Source of the DNA: Actinacidiphila epipremni
Lineage (GTDB): Bacteria > Actinomycetota > Actinomycetes > Streptomycetales > Streptomycetaceae
Length of the DNA: 64,000 nucleotides
Assembly (NCBI RefSeq): GCF_012034175.1
Contig: NZ_JAATEJ010000009.1
Span: 62,001 to 126,000 of the forward strand
Direction: 5' to 3'
The notes under the pieces are model-generated. The model was not told the DNA's origin, searched no databases, and saw only the letters and a list, made by a program, of their open reading frames with translations. The position numbers and the translations under genes are program-made. Shown piece by piece: positions 1 through 8,422 of this stretch (the first letter of the stretch is position 1; the number at the start of each line of letters is the position of its first letter).

Positions 1-243
1 TGGGCGCCCCACCCCTCCGAGGGCGACAAGCTCCTCTTCGTCTTCGACGGCGGCACCCTCGGGAAGAACGGCCAGACAGCGATCCGCCCGGACGGCGTGG
101 AGATCGACGCCTACGCCTTCCACGCTCAGGACGAACTCGACACAGTGCTGATCCCTCGCCTCGCCCGCCGCATCCACGCCGCGTTCGCCGCGCGGGCAAG
201 CGGCGAGACGCAGTACCTCGAACACGGCACGGCCGGTGCGTAA
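1..243 (+). CDS. NUDIX hydrolase, C-terminal part (5' end outside window)
   Basis: The frame is open from the first base and ends at TAA 241-243, giving the last 80 residues of a protein. The segment LLFVFDGG followed by an acidic strand (EIDAYAFHAQDELD) and a closing helix (LARRIHAAF) resembles the C-terminal half of the small actinomycete NUDIX hydrolases, which cleave nucleoside-diphosphate-linked substrates. The NUDIX box itself lies upstream of the window, so the assignment rests on the tail alone. The substrate cannot be inferred. Confidence 0.6.
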   Translation, partial: WAPHPSEGDKLLFVFDGGTLGKNGQTAIRPDGVEIDAYAFHAQDELDTVLIPRLARRIHAAFAARASGETQYLEHGTAGA

Positions 244-352
244 CGGCTGTCGCAGCCGCAGACTGTTCCCATAAGGTCGGGCATCCTGCTCTACGGGCCG
301 CCGGCGGCGGACCTTGGAGGGGCCGCGTCCTTGAGGAGCGTGGGGAGGGCCG

Positions 353-1609
353 TCAGGGTTTACCCTCCTCGCTGTCCCCGCGGAGGCGGCGCACTCGTTC
401 GCTGATCCCGTTGGAGAGGCTCTCCGCCACCAAACCGGCCCGGTTCAGAGTTTGGTCGCGGAGGGCACGGGCGGCGTCGGCCCCCTGCGAGGTCTTCTCG
501 ATCGCCTTGTCCCGGACCTCCGCGACCGCTTCTCCCCAGAGTCGTGCCTCCAGTTCCCGCCTGCCGCGCTCGATACCGAGGCACTGGTGGAAATCCACGA
601 CCCTGGTCTCAACGTAGTTGCTCGATCGCACCACGACCGGCGAGGCGCTCGGGTGTAGCAGCACCTTCGCATTGGCCGTTTCGGCAGCCGCCTTCATACG
701 GGTCACCAGACGCTCGGTGCCCCGGGATATGAGCTCCAGCCGGTTCTGCCGGGCGGCCCGGAGGCCGAGGCGATGCCGATCGAGCTCGTCCGGAGTGGAG
801 TTCAGTACTCGGTCGAGTTCCAGTACAGCGAGCGCGTCCTGCAGTTGGAAGCAGCGGGCGAGTACGGCCAGCCACTCCTGGGCCCTGGCCTCGATGTCCT
901 TCGCGACCTTGGCGAGGTCACCGATCTTTGCGCTGCGCTCCATCTTCTCAGCAAGGGCGTCGAGTTGACGTAGCGCGTAGGCCTGCGTCGATGCGATTGT
1001 TGCCGGCGCGGCCTGCACTTTCGACCAGGTGACCGCCGAGACCCGATCCACCGCTCCCCGGACGGCCATCGCTTCCTCGATCATCAGATCCACGCCGATC
1101 ATTTGCGCCAGTGCGGCGTCCTTCTGAGCGCGGATCACATCGTCGATCTTCGCGTTGATGGTGGCCAGATAGTCGGTGATATCGTCCATGACCTGCTCCA
1201 TCGCGAGCTGTGCCATGATCCCGGCGGCGCCGGACAGGAGCCCTGGGTTGGTGAAACCCGTGCCCGGTCCCTTCGCGAACTCTACGAAGTCCCTGATCTG
1301 CCCCTTCTTCCCCTTCACCACACCTGTCAGGACGCCCGTCTTGGCGTTCTTCCGTAGTCCGTACTTGTCGATGAGCTCGGCAGAGTCCTTCGTCAGCTTC
1401 ACCCATCGCCCCGATTCAGCGGAGAGTTCGGAAGCCAGCTTCGCTGCTTCGGCCGCGCCACCGAGCGCCGAGCGCAGCCGCGGCAGCCCGAGGTCCTTGG
1501 ACGACGTAAGCCCTTCGGAGACGAGGAAACGTTCGACCGCCGTCGGATCCCCGATAACCGCCAGTCCGTCGCCGTCGCTGATCAGCTGTATCTCGTTGTC
1601 CACACTCAT
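353..1609 (-). CDS. Unrecognised helical protein, 418 aa
   Basis: The start is ATG 1609, preceded by GAGGAG about 1-6 bases upstream (gacttgaggag). The protein is mostly predicted helix. Residues about 115-145 form a glycine- and alanine-rich hydrophobic stretch (NPGLLSGAAGIMAQLAMEQVM), followed by long charged helices (about 150-300) that could be coiled coil. I see no signal peptide, nucleotide-binding motif or catalytic motif. The single hydrophobic patch in a helical soluble-looking protein could be a membrane-inserting hairpin, but that is a guess. It stands alone between the NUDIX tail and a small lipoprotein-like ORF, at the edge of the defence gene cluster. Function unknown. Confidence 0.7.
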   Translation of the reverse strand: MSVDNEIQLISDGDGLAVIGDPTAVERFLVSEGLTSSKDLGLPRLRSALGGAAEAAKLASELSAESGRWVKLTKDSAELIDKYGLRKNAKTGVLTGVVKGKKGQIRDFVEFAKGPGTGFTNPGLLSGAAGIMAQLAMEQVMDDITDYLATINAKIDDVIRAQKDAALAQMIGVDLMIEEAMAVRGAVDRVSAVTWSKVQAAPATIASTQAYALRQLDALAEKMERSAKIGDLAKVAKDIEARAQEWLAVLARCFQLQDALAVLELDRVLNSTPDELDRHRLGLRAARQNRLELISRGTERLVTRMKAAAETANAKVLLHPSASPVVVRSSNYVETRVVDFHQCLGIERGRRELEARLWGEAVAEVRDKAIEKTSQGADAARALRDQTLNRAGLVAESLSNGISERVRRLRGDSEEGKP

Positions 1610-1745
1610 CTCCTCAAGTCACCCGTCCTGCGAATGAAATAGCAGATGCGGACCGCTGCAGACTGATCGTCTGCGAAAAGGCCCCCCCCCGCGACGACCT
1701 TGGCGCGGTTCGGCGCAGGGTCTGCAGGAGACATCGCGGCCGGAT

Positions 1746-2042
1746 CTACTGCACGCTGCCAGCGAAGATCGCCGTGCGGTACCAGCCGTCGCCTGAGGTC
1801 TCCATCGGGGTCAACTCGATCTGGACGCTCTTGGCCGCCTTGGCGAACACGCACGCCTCCTTCCAGCTCTGCGACTTGCCCGCCCGGTGTTCTTCGACGC
1901 GCTGACGGTGCCAGCCGGCGGGGCGGCGGGGGCGTCCTTGGGCCCCGTGGGTGCCGTCGTGGGTTTCGCAGGCACTCAGCGCGCAGGCGGCGGACAGTGT
2001 GGCGGCAGCGAGGACGAGAGTATGGGTACCCATGATGGTCAT
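1746..2042 (-). pseudogene. Small lipoprotein, probably frameshifted
   Basis: The start ATG 2042 follows GGAGG with 7-base spacing (cggaggtccagcc). The first 25 residues form a lipoprotein signal: a hydrophobic core (LVLAAATLSAACA) and lipobox LSAC, so Cys25 would be lipidated. After about residue 35 the reading frame turns into an Arg/His-rich run (GRPRRPAGWHRQRVEEHR). The neighbouring frame across the same DNA reads as an ordinary Ala/Pro/Thr/Ser linker (TPAAPPAGTVSASKNTG). That pattern suggests one indel near 1,930 and perhaps a second near 1,880, after which the given frame again looks protein-like (SWKEACVFAKAAKSVQIEL). If no frameshift exists it is simply a 98-residue unknown lipoprotein. 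Confidence 0.45.
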
Positions 2043-2150
2043 GGCTGGACCTCCGAGTCTTCGGGTGCCGGGCCTGCCGGCGGTGTGGTGCCGAGGGGAA
2101 GCGTGGCCCGCGTCAGGCCTGCAACAGCAACGCGGAATCGGTAGGCCGGG

Positions 2151-2531
2151 TTATTGGCCTCCTGCGAATGGCCCGCACAACAGGGCGATAACAGCGGTGA
2201 CTTCGGCCTGCCAGGCCCGCACTTCCTCACGTGTGGGTCCCAAGTCGTACTGGTGGTAGTGGCAGCCGAGGCAGAGCAGCACCCACACCGCCCTGGCACG
2301 GCGGGCGGTCTCCGCGTCCGTCGAGCCGCGCAAGCACAGGAGTTTGACGCGGGTGGGGGTACGCGGGGCGAGAGCGTGGGGCGAGGCATCCAGGGCGGTG
2401 TCGACGGCGCTCTCCAGGGCGGCGCGCAGAGCGAAGGCGGCGCCACGGTGGCGGAAGGACGTCGTAGTGGGCGGCCCGGCGGTGATGAGCTGGTCAGCGG
2501 TGGCGAGGAATTGGGCGATGTGGGCGTTCAC
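2151..2531 (-). CDS. Small helical protein coupled to the zinc-hook ATPase
   Basis: I start this at GTG 2531 because it overlaps the stop of the ATPase gene as GTGA (stop 2530-2528), the usual signature of translational coupling; the longer frame would run back into the ATPase gene. The product has 126 residues and is all-helical. The last third contains CHYHQYDLGPTREEVRAW, a His-x-x-Tyr/PTxxE/W arrangement reminiscent of small HEPN-like or nucleic-acid-associated helical partners; that resemblance is weak and by eye only. Its invariant linkage to the ATPase suggests it is the effector or regulator of that ATPase. Confidence 0.65.
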   Translation of the reverse strand: MNAHIAQFLATADQLITAGPPTTTSFRHRGAAFALRAALESAVDTALDASPHALAPRTPTRVKLLCLRGSTDAETARRARAVWVLLCLGCHYHQYDLGPTREEVRAWQAEVTAVIALLCGPFAGGQ

Positions 2532-4978
2532 CGCTGCGTCCCCTCCTCCGGAGTGCGTACGACCAGGGCGATCGCCTCGACGGCCCTGATGAAGCCCTTC
2601 GGGTCGGGCATGGTGGTACCGCCAGGGTGGGACCCCGCCTGGCACTTGCTGAGGACCTCCACGGCCCGCCCGCCCCCGCAGCGCCGCCGCACCTCCATGT
2701 AGACGTCATCGGTACGGGAGGCGTCCCCGAACAGGCCCAGCGCGGCGATGGCCCTCAATCCCGTGGCGCCGCGTACCGCCTGCTCGGCCTCGGGCTCCGG
2801 AGTCCCGGCGCGATGCAGCCGCACCCAGGCGGCCTCGGTGAACGCCCGCTCCAGCACGGTGCGGCAGATGCCGGGGAGCACGTGGGTCATGGCGGCCGGC
2901 GGGAGGCCGGGCGTGCAGGCCAGGGCCCGTGCATCGTTCAGCGCCTGGTGGATCGGGTCGGTCACCGGCTCGACCCGTACAGCGGACCGCGCAGCCCGCT
3001 CGACCGCGAGGACGGTCACCGGGAGTTCCTGGTCGGTGAAAGCCTGCTGGAGCCGGGTGTCATGCGTGAAGACCACCACCTGCCGGATCTTGCCCAGACT
3101 GTGGAGGACCTTGGCGAGCCCATGGACCTTCGCCGGGTCCATCGACTGCACAGGGTCGTCGATGACGACGAAGCCGAACGGGCTCTCGGCGGCTGCCGCC
3201 CGTGGCAGGAACAGGGCCAGGGCGAGGGAGTGCAGCTCCCCCTGGCTCATCACGCCGAGCGCGGACGCCGGTTCGCCGTCGACGGTGACGTCCATGACGA
3301 GCTTCCGCACGGACGCCTTGTCGCTGCCGGTGAGGCGTACGTCGCCCAACTCGACGTCGCTCTGCTGCCGGAGCTCCTCCCAGATCCGCTGGGAGTGGTC
3401 GGCGAAAGGCCGCAGCCGCTCCTGTCGCAGCTCACCTGCTGCCGCCCTTAGCCACTTGATCGCAGCCCTGATCTCCCGCAGCCGCGGCTCAGCGGCGGCC
3501 GCGTCCCGGGCGTGGCCGAGCCAGCCTGCAAGGCGGACCACGCAGCCACGCCAGGCCTCATCCAGCGCCGCCAGCTCGCGCGCCGCCTCCTTCCGTACGG
3601 CGTCGCAGGCGTCCGCGAGGACGACGGCGGCGTCTTCGGCCGCGGCCGCGAGCTGTTCGGCACCGGTGATACGGCGGCAGGCCGCCCACCGTGCCCACGG
3701 GTCGGCCAGCGCGGCTGGCAGCTGCTCGGGGGCGGGCGCGATGAGGTCGCGTACGGCGTGCTCGGCGTCCCGCAGGCCCTGCCGCGCTTTCTCGGCGGCG
3801 GATGCCTCGTGCCGGAGGGCGTCGATCCGGGCGGCGGCCTGCTCGGCCCACTCGTCGTCGAGCGGCCGGTCGGACCCGCAGACGGGGCAGGTCGGGTCGT
3901 CGCGGTGGCGGCGGGCGTGGTCCAGCGCCTTGGCCAGCAACTCCGCCTGTTGGTGGGCGTCTTCGGCGCCCGTCGCCCGTACGTCGTCCAGTACGGCCAG
4001 CGCCTCGCGGAGGCGGTCCACCGCGGTGCCGACGCGTGCCAGGTCGGGGCCGTTGAGCGCGGCGGCGGTACGCAGCCGGCGCAGGTGGGCGTCGTCGGCT
4101 GCGGGCAGGCCGTCCACGAGCGCGGTCAGCGCCTCCAGGTCAGGGGCGCCGGGGCCGGTGAGGGCGGCCAGTGCGGTGGTCGCACGCGGGTCGCCGGAGT
4201 CGTCCAACGCGGCGACCAGGCTCGGGAGTTCATCGGCTGCGGCCTTGCCGGGGGCGGCCAGCGCCTTCTCCTGCGCCTTGAGGAGGTCGGCGGCGGCGGT
4301 GAGCCTGCCGAGGCCGAGGATGCGGGCGACCGTGTCGTACATCTCGCTGGGCTTGCCGCTGATCATCCGGTCGAGGTCGGAGTACGGCAGGAAGGGCCGG
4401 TAGTCGGCCAGCGGGCGCTCCCAGCCGACGGCGGCAATGCTGCCGGTGCCGTGGCCGGGGCGCTTGAACGTTGTCTCAGGCTTCGACACGTCGTCGGAGG
4501 GCCAGGCGCAGGTGATGGTGCTCGGCCGGTCGTCGCCGGCCACGCGCACCTTGGCCTCGACGCGTGGGTCTCCGTCGTGGTGCAGGTTGCGCCAGTTGTC
4601 CCGCCATACAGCGCTGCGGCCGTCCCACCGGGCGCTCGTCCCGGTGAGCGCGGTCTCGATCCCGTCGGCAAAGCTGGACTTGCCCGAGCCGTTGCGCCCG
4701 ACGACGAGTGTCACTCCCGGCTTGGGCGCGAGAGGGAGCTTGGCCCTGCGGCCGATGCCGCGAAAGCCGGTGACGGCGACGGATTCGAGGTAGACGCGCT
4801 CGGCAGGGGTGCTCGAGGGGGCGTCATCGGAGGGTTCCGGGGCGCCGAGGACGTCGAGCAGCAAGGTCTTGACCGGCGCGGCGAGGGTGGAGGCAGCCAG
4901 GCGGTCTCGGACGAGGCGGGAGAGCGTCGGCGGGTCGTCGGGAGCAGGGGGCTCGGGAACTTCGGGGTTCTTCGTCAT
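2528..4978 (-). CDS. Zinc-hook ABC/SMC-type ATPase (RecF/Rad50-like)
   Basis: About 816 residues from ATG 4978. Walker A GRNGSGKSS lies at about 94-102, a central helical region carries CPVC at 364-367 (a zinc-hook motif as in Rad50 and RloC), the ABC signature SQGEL is at about 578, Walker B FVVIDDPVQSMD at about 602, and the H-loop FTHD at about 637. This order is that of DNA-binding SMC-like ATPases that dimerise around DNA and join by a zinc hook. A helical tail of about 170 residues follows, with no nuclease motif visible. The start is uncertain: ATG 5020, TTG 5023 and ATG 4990 are in frame and none has a clear ribosome site. Its position beside a type I restriction operon and Wadjet genes points to anti-phage or anti-plasmid defence. 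Confidence 0.8.
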   Translation of the reverse strand: MTKNPEVPEPPAPDDPPTLSRLVRDRLAASTLAAPVKTLLLDVLGAPEPSDDAPSSTPAERVYLESVAVTGFRGIGRRAKLPLAPKPGVTLVVGRNGSGKSSFADGIETALTGTSARWDGRSAVWRDNWRNLHHDGDPRVEAKVRVAGDDRPSTITCAWPSDDVSKPETTFKRPGHGTGSIAAVGWERPLADYRPFLPYSDLDRMISGKPSEMYDTVARILGLGRLTAAADLLKAQEKALAAPGKAAADELPSLVAALDDSGDPRATTALAALTGPGAPDLEALTALVDGLPAADDAHLRRLRTAAALNGPDLARVGTAVDRLREALAVLDDVRATGAEDAHQQAELLAKALDHARRHRDDPTCPVCGSDRPLDDEWAEQAAARIDALRHEASAAEKARQGLRDAEHAVRDLIAPAPEQLPAALADPWARWAACRRITGAEQLAAAAEDAAVVLADACDAVRKEAARELAALDEAWRGCVVRLAGWLGHARDAAAAEPRLREIRAAIKWLRAAAGELRQERLRPFADHSQRIWEELRQQSDVELGDVRLTGSDKASVRKLVMDVTVDGEPASALGVMSQGELHSLALALFLPRAAAAESPFGFVVIDDPVQSMDPAKVHGLAKVLHSLGKIRQVVVFTHDTRLQQAFTDQELPVTVLAVERAARSAVRVEPVTDPIHQALNDARALACTPGLPPAAMTHVLPGICRTVLERAFTEAAWVRLHRAGTPEPEAEQAVRGATGLRAIAALGLFGDASRTDDVYMEVRRRCGGGRAVEVLSKCQAGSHPGGTTMPDPKGFIRAVEAIALVVRTPEEGTQR

Positions 4979-5025
4979 GGCCGGAACCATAGGGAGAAGT
5001 GACCCGAGCACACCTTTCATCAAGT

Positions 5026-5041
5026 GATAACTGGGGTTATC
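5026..5041. promoter_or_regulatory. Palindromic operator candidate upstream of the ATPase gene
   Basis: GATAAC-tggg-GTTATC is a perfect 6-bp inverted repeat with a 4-base spacer just upstream of the ATPase gene starts. On the minus strand it lies immediately downstream of a TATGAT hexamer (5052-5047), so a bound protein would cover the expected transcription start. This is an inference from position; no regulator gene is adjacent. Confidence 0.35.
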
Positions 5042-5046
5042 AACAG

Positions 5047-5052
5047 ATCATA
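5047..5052 (-). promoter_or_regulatory. Candidate -10 element for the ATPase/partner pair
   Basis: TATGAT on the minus strand fits the TAnnnT -10 consensus closely and lies about 25 bases before the earliest start codon. No good -35 hexamer is seen at 16-18 bases upstream. It sits between the hsdR hairpin and the ATPase gene, suggesting the ATPase pair is transcribed separately from hsdMSR. Confidence 0.3.
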
Positions 5053-5064
5053 GTCAGCAGAGCG

Positions 5065-5101
5065 GGCCGTACGACCGGTCGTCTGCCCCGGTCGTACGGC
5101 C
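5065..5101 (-). terminator. Hairpin terminator after hsdR
   Basis: GGCCGTACGACC and its exact complement GGTCGTACGGCC form a perfect 12-bp stem with a 13-base loop, beginning 3 bases past the hsdR stop. There is no T-tract, which is common for Streptomyces terminators. Confidence 0.7.
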
Positions 5102-5104
5102 TGT

Positions 5105-8100
5105 TCAGGCCCCTTTCGCGCCCGGCGCCCACTGGGCCGCGAAGGTCTCCATCTGCTTGAGGACCAGGTCGACGGCCTCGCGCTCCTCCTCCGGCGGGTA
5201 GTCGAACATCGCGAGCACCCGCCGGATACGGGTGCGGAGCTTGGCCCGGACCGGCTCGCGGGACAGCCAGTCCACCGACAGGTTCTTGCGGATGTCGGCG
5301 ACCAGTGCGCGGGCGATCGCGGCCAGCGTCTCGTCGCCGCCCGCCATCAGCTCGGCCATGTCGCGGTGAGCGACCGCGTCGTAGAAGGCCAGCTCCGCGT
5401 GGTTCAGTGGCGGGTCGAAGCGCTCGCCGCGGCGGGCCTCCTCGGACACCTCCCGTGCCATCGCGGCGAGTTCGGCGATGACCTGGGCGCTGGTGAGCTG
5501 CTGGAGCATATAGCGCTTCATGAGGGCGTCGAGGCGCTCGGAGAAGCTCTCGTGGCGGACGACGTTGTGCTTGGTCACCTCGCGCATCTTCTGCTCGATG
5601 AGCCGGCGGAGCGCTTCCGCGACGAGGTGCGGGGTCTCGGAGTTCTCCAGCTTGTGCAGGGCGGCGTCGTTGAGGCGGGTGATGTCCAGCCGGCCGATGC
5701 CGGCCTCTTCGTAGAGGTCGGTGATGTCGTCGGCGTCGACGACGGAGGCAGCGAGCGCTTCGAGGTAGCGGCGGACCTCGGCCGTCAGCGGCTGACCGGC
5801 CGCTTCGCGGTCGGCGGCGTCCTTCTTCACCATCCAGGCGCGCACCTCGCTGAAGAAGGCGACGTCGGCCCGCCAGTCCTCCAGGTCCTCGCAGCGCTCG
5901 GCGATCTCCTTGCTCATCGCGCAGACGCGGTAGAAGCGGTCCAGGCGGGCTGCACGGTCCTTGAAACGGGTGGACAGCGGAACTTCGCCGGGCTCGACCC
6001 TGTTGCCGGGGGTGTGCGGGCTGCGCAGGTACTCGGTCGCGAGGCCGAGGGCACGGAGGCGGGGGCGGGGGTGCGAGGTGTCCGCGAGTGCTTCCCGCCA
6101 CGGGACGCCGGCCAGCATGCCGCGCAGGGCCGCGAGTTCGTTCTTGACCTCGGTGATCGCCCGGTCGATGTCGGCGCCGAGGGTCTTGTCCTCCCGGTCC
6201 TGGTCGGAGTAGTCGTGCAGCGCCTTCTTGAGGTTGTCCGTGAGGGGGGCGTAGCCGACGAGCAGGCCGTCCTGCTTGGCGCGGAAGCGGCGGTTGACGC
6301 GGGCGAGTGCCTGCATCAGGTTGGCGCCCTGCATGGGGCGGTCCATGTAGAGGGTGTGGATGGGCGGGGCGTCATAGCCGGTGAGCAGCATCGAGTGCAC
6401 GATGAGCAGTTCGAGTGGATCGTCGGGGTTCCTCGCCCGCCCCTGGACCGTCTTCTGCTCGGACTTGCGCAGGGCGTGCTTGCGCAGGTGCTCGGGGTCG
6501 GTGCGCTCGCCGTGGAAGACGATCTTCATGACGCCCTCGTCGACCTTGTCGCTCGCCCAGTCCGGCCGCCGCTCGGCCAGCGCGTCGAAGACCTTGACGC
6601 AGATCTCCCGAGTGGCGCACACGACCATCGCCTTGCCGTGGCAGCCGATGTCCGGCTCCATCAGCGCGCGGCGCTGCTCCCAGTGGGCGATCAGGTCGTC
6701 CGCGAGTGTCGCTATCCGGTCGGGTGCGCCGTAGACGGTGTTCATGGTGGCGGCGTACTGCACCGCCCGGCGGCGCTCGGCGTCGTCCATGCCCTCGGTG
6801 AGCGCATTGGCCTGCTCGTCGATCGTGTCCGGGTCGACGCCCGGGGGCAGTGACACGTCTATGACGCGCGGTTCGTGGAAAACGCGAACGGTCGCCTCGT
6901 CGTCCACGGCCCGTTTCAGGTCGTAGACGTCGATGTATTCGCCGAACACCGCGCGGGTGTCGGCGTCCGCCCGGGAGATCGGGGTGCCGGTGAAGGCGAT
7001 GAGCGTGGCGTACGGGAGCGCGTCGCGCAGATGGCGGGCGTAGCCGTCGAGGCTGTCATAGTGCGAGCGGTGCGCCTCGTCGACGATGACCAGGATGTTG
7101 CGGCGGTCGGACAGCAGTGGGTGCGCGGTCCCGGCCTGCTTCTCCTCCTGGCTGAGGCCGAACTTCTGGAGCGTGGTGAAGACGATCCCGCCGACCGTGC
7201 GGGCGCTCAACTCGCTGCGGAGCTGCTCGCGGGTGGTGACCTGGAGGGGGTCCTGGCCGAGGAGGATACGGCTGTCCTGGAAGGTGTCGTAGAGCTGGTC
7301 GTCCAGGTCGTTGCGGTCGGTGACGACGACGATGGTGGGGTTGTTCAGGGCGGGGTGGCGGGAGACCAGGGACGAAGTCTCCACCATCTCCTCGGACTTG
7401 CCCGCGCCCTGCGTGTGCCAGACCACGCCGGCCTGCCCGTTGCTACGGGAGGCCTCGACGATCTTCTCAACGGCCTTCGTGACGGCGAAGTACTGGTGCG
7501 GCTTGGCGATGCGCTTCCCGGAGAGCGGTTCGCCGGGCTTGGGCGGGGTGAAGTTGACGAAGTTGCGAGTGAGGGAGAGGAAGCGCGGCTGGTTGAACAG
7601 CCCGTGCACGGCGATGCTCAGGGCTTCCAGGCCATCGTACTCGGGCGCGTCGGTGTCGACGCGGACTCCGTCGTCGTCGACGTTCCAGGGCGCGTAGTGC
7701 TCGTACGACGTGAAGATGGTGCCGTACTTGGCGGTGATCCCGTCCGAGAGCAGGCACAGGACGTTGTAGCGGAAGGCCAGCGGGAACTCGGCAAGGTACG
7801 TCTGGAGCTGGGCGTGCGCGTCCTTGAGCGTTGCCTTCTCGTCGGCGGCGCTTTTCAACTCCGCGACGGCGAGAGGCAGTCCGTTGACGTACAGGACGAG
7901 GTCGAACCGGCGGTGCCGGCCCTCGCTGTCCCGCAGGGTGACCTGGTTGGCAGCGAGGTAGGTGTTGGCGATCGGGTTGTTGAAGTCGACGAGCCGCACG
8001 GTGGGCGTCTGCTCGGCCCCGAACTCGTCGGTGTACGCGAGCCGGATTCCGGTGGTGAGGTGCGCGTGCGCCTGGCGGTTCTCCGCATAGGCATCGCCGG

Positions 8101-8422
8101 AGGCGGGGTCGGTGGCGATCCGCAGCGCCTCGTCTATGGCGGAGGACGTGAGGTCCGGGTTGAGCCGGGCGACGGCCACGGCGAGTTCGTCGTGGAGGAC
8201 GAGGTCGTGCCAGGCCGTACGGTGGCCGTGGCGCTCCACGCCGGGGGCGATGTCCTTGCCGGAGACGGTGTCCCAGGCGAGCTCCGCGAGGTCTTCGAGG
8301 GCGTACCCCTCCCAGGCGGCTTCCGTGAGCTTGCCGTCTGTTTTGGGGGCGGGCGGGGTCTTTGCCTGGTGCCCGACTCGGGGGGCGTCGCCTTCGCCCT
8401 TGCCGGGCGGGCTGGTCGTCAT
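5105..8422 (-). CDS. hsdR: Type I restriction enzyme, R (motor/nuclease) subunit
   Basis: 1105 residues. The N-terminal nuclease has the PD-(D/E)xK pattern: D174 in RRFDLVLYVNG and E188-x-K190 in VAELK. The SF2 translocase follows, with Walker A TQGAGKS at about 337-343 and the DEAH box (VIVDEAHRSHYD) at about 448, plus helicase motif III-like TGTPISRAD and motif V/VI-like region LTGYDAPPIHTLYMDRP. HsdR binds the M2S methylase and, on unmethylated sites, pumps DNA and cuts at a distance. The gene starts at ATG 8422, overlapping the hsdS stop by ATGA, so S and R are translationally coupled. It is full length and shows no disruption, so the system is probably active. Confidence 0.95.
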   Translation of the reverse strand: MTTSPPGKGEGDAPRVGHQAKTPPAPKTDGKLTEAAWEGYALEDLAELAWDTVSGKDIAPGVERHGHRTAWHDLVLHDELAVAVARLNPDLTSSAIDEALRIATDPASGDAYAENRQAHAHLTTGIRLAYTDEFGAEQTPTVRLVDFNNPIANTYLAANQVTLRDSEGRHRRFDLVLYVNGLPLAVAELKSAADEKATLKDAHAQLQTYLAEFPLAFRYNVLCLLSDGITAKYGTIFTSYEHYAPWNVDDDGVRVDTDAPEYDGLEALSIAVHGLFNQPRFLSLTRNFVNFTPPKPGEPLSGKRIAKPHQYFAVTKAVEKIVEASRSNGQAGVVWHTQGAGKSEEMVETSSLVSRHPALNNPTIVVVTDRNDLDDQLYDTFQDSRILLGQDPLQVTTREQLRSELSARTVGGIVFTTLQKFGLSQEEKQAGTAHPLLSDRRNILVIVDEAHRSHYDSLDGYARHLRDALPYATLIAFTGTPISRADADTRAVFGEYIDVYDLKRAVDDEATVRVFHEPRVIDVSLPPGVDPDTIDEQANALTEGMDDAERRRAVQYAATMNTVYGAPDRIATLADDLIAHWEQRRALMEPDIGCHGKAMVVCATREICVKVFDALAERRPDWASDKVDEGVMKIVFHGERTDPEHLRKHALRKSEQKTVQGRARNPDDPLELLIVHSMLLTGYDAPPIHTLYMDRPMQGANLMQALARVNRRFRAKQDGLLVGYAPLTDNLKKALHDYSDQDREDKTLGADIDRAITEVKNELAALRGMLAGVPWREALADTSHPRPRLRALGLATEYLRSPHTPGNRVEPGEVPLSTRFKDRAARLDRFYRVCAMSKEIAERCEDLEDWRADVAFFSEVRAWMVKKDAADREAAGQPLTAEVRRYLEALAASVVDADDITDLYEEAGIGRLDITRLNDAALHKLENSETPHLVAEALRRLIEQKMREVTKHNVVRHESFSERLDALMKRYMLQQLTSAQVIAELAAMAREVSEEARRGERFDPPLNHAELAFYDAVAHRDMAELMAGGDETLAAIARALVADIRKNLSVDWLSREPVRAKLRTRIRRVLAMFDYPPEEEREAVDLVLKQMETFAAQWAPGAKGA

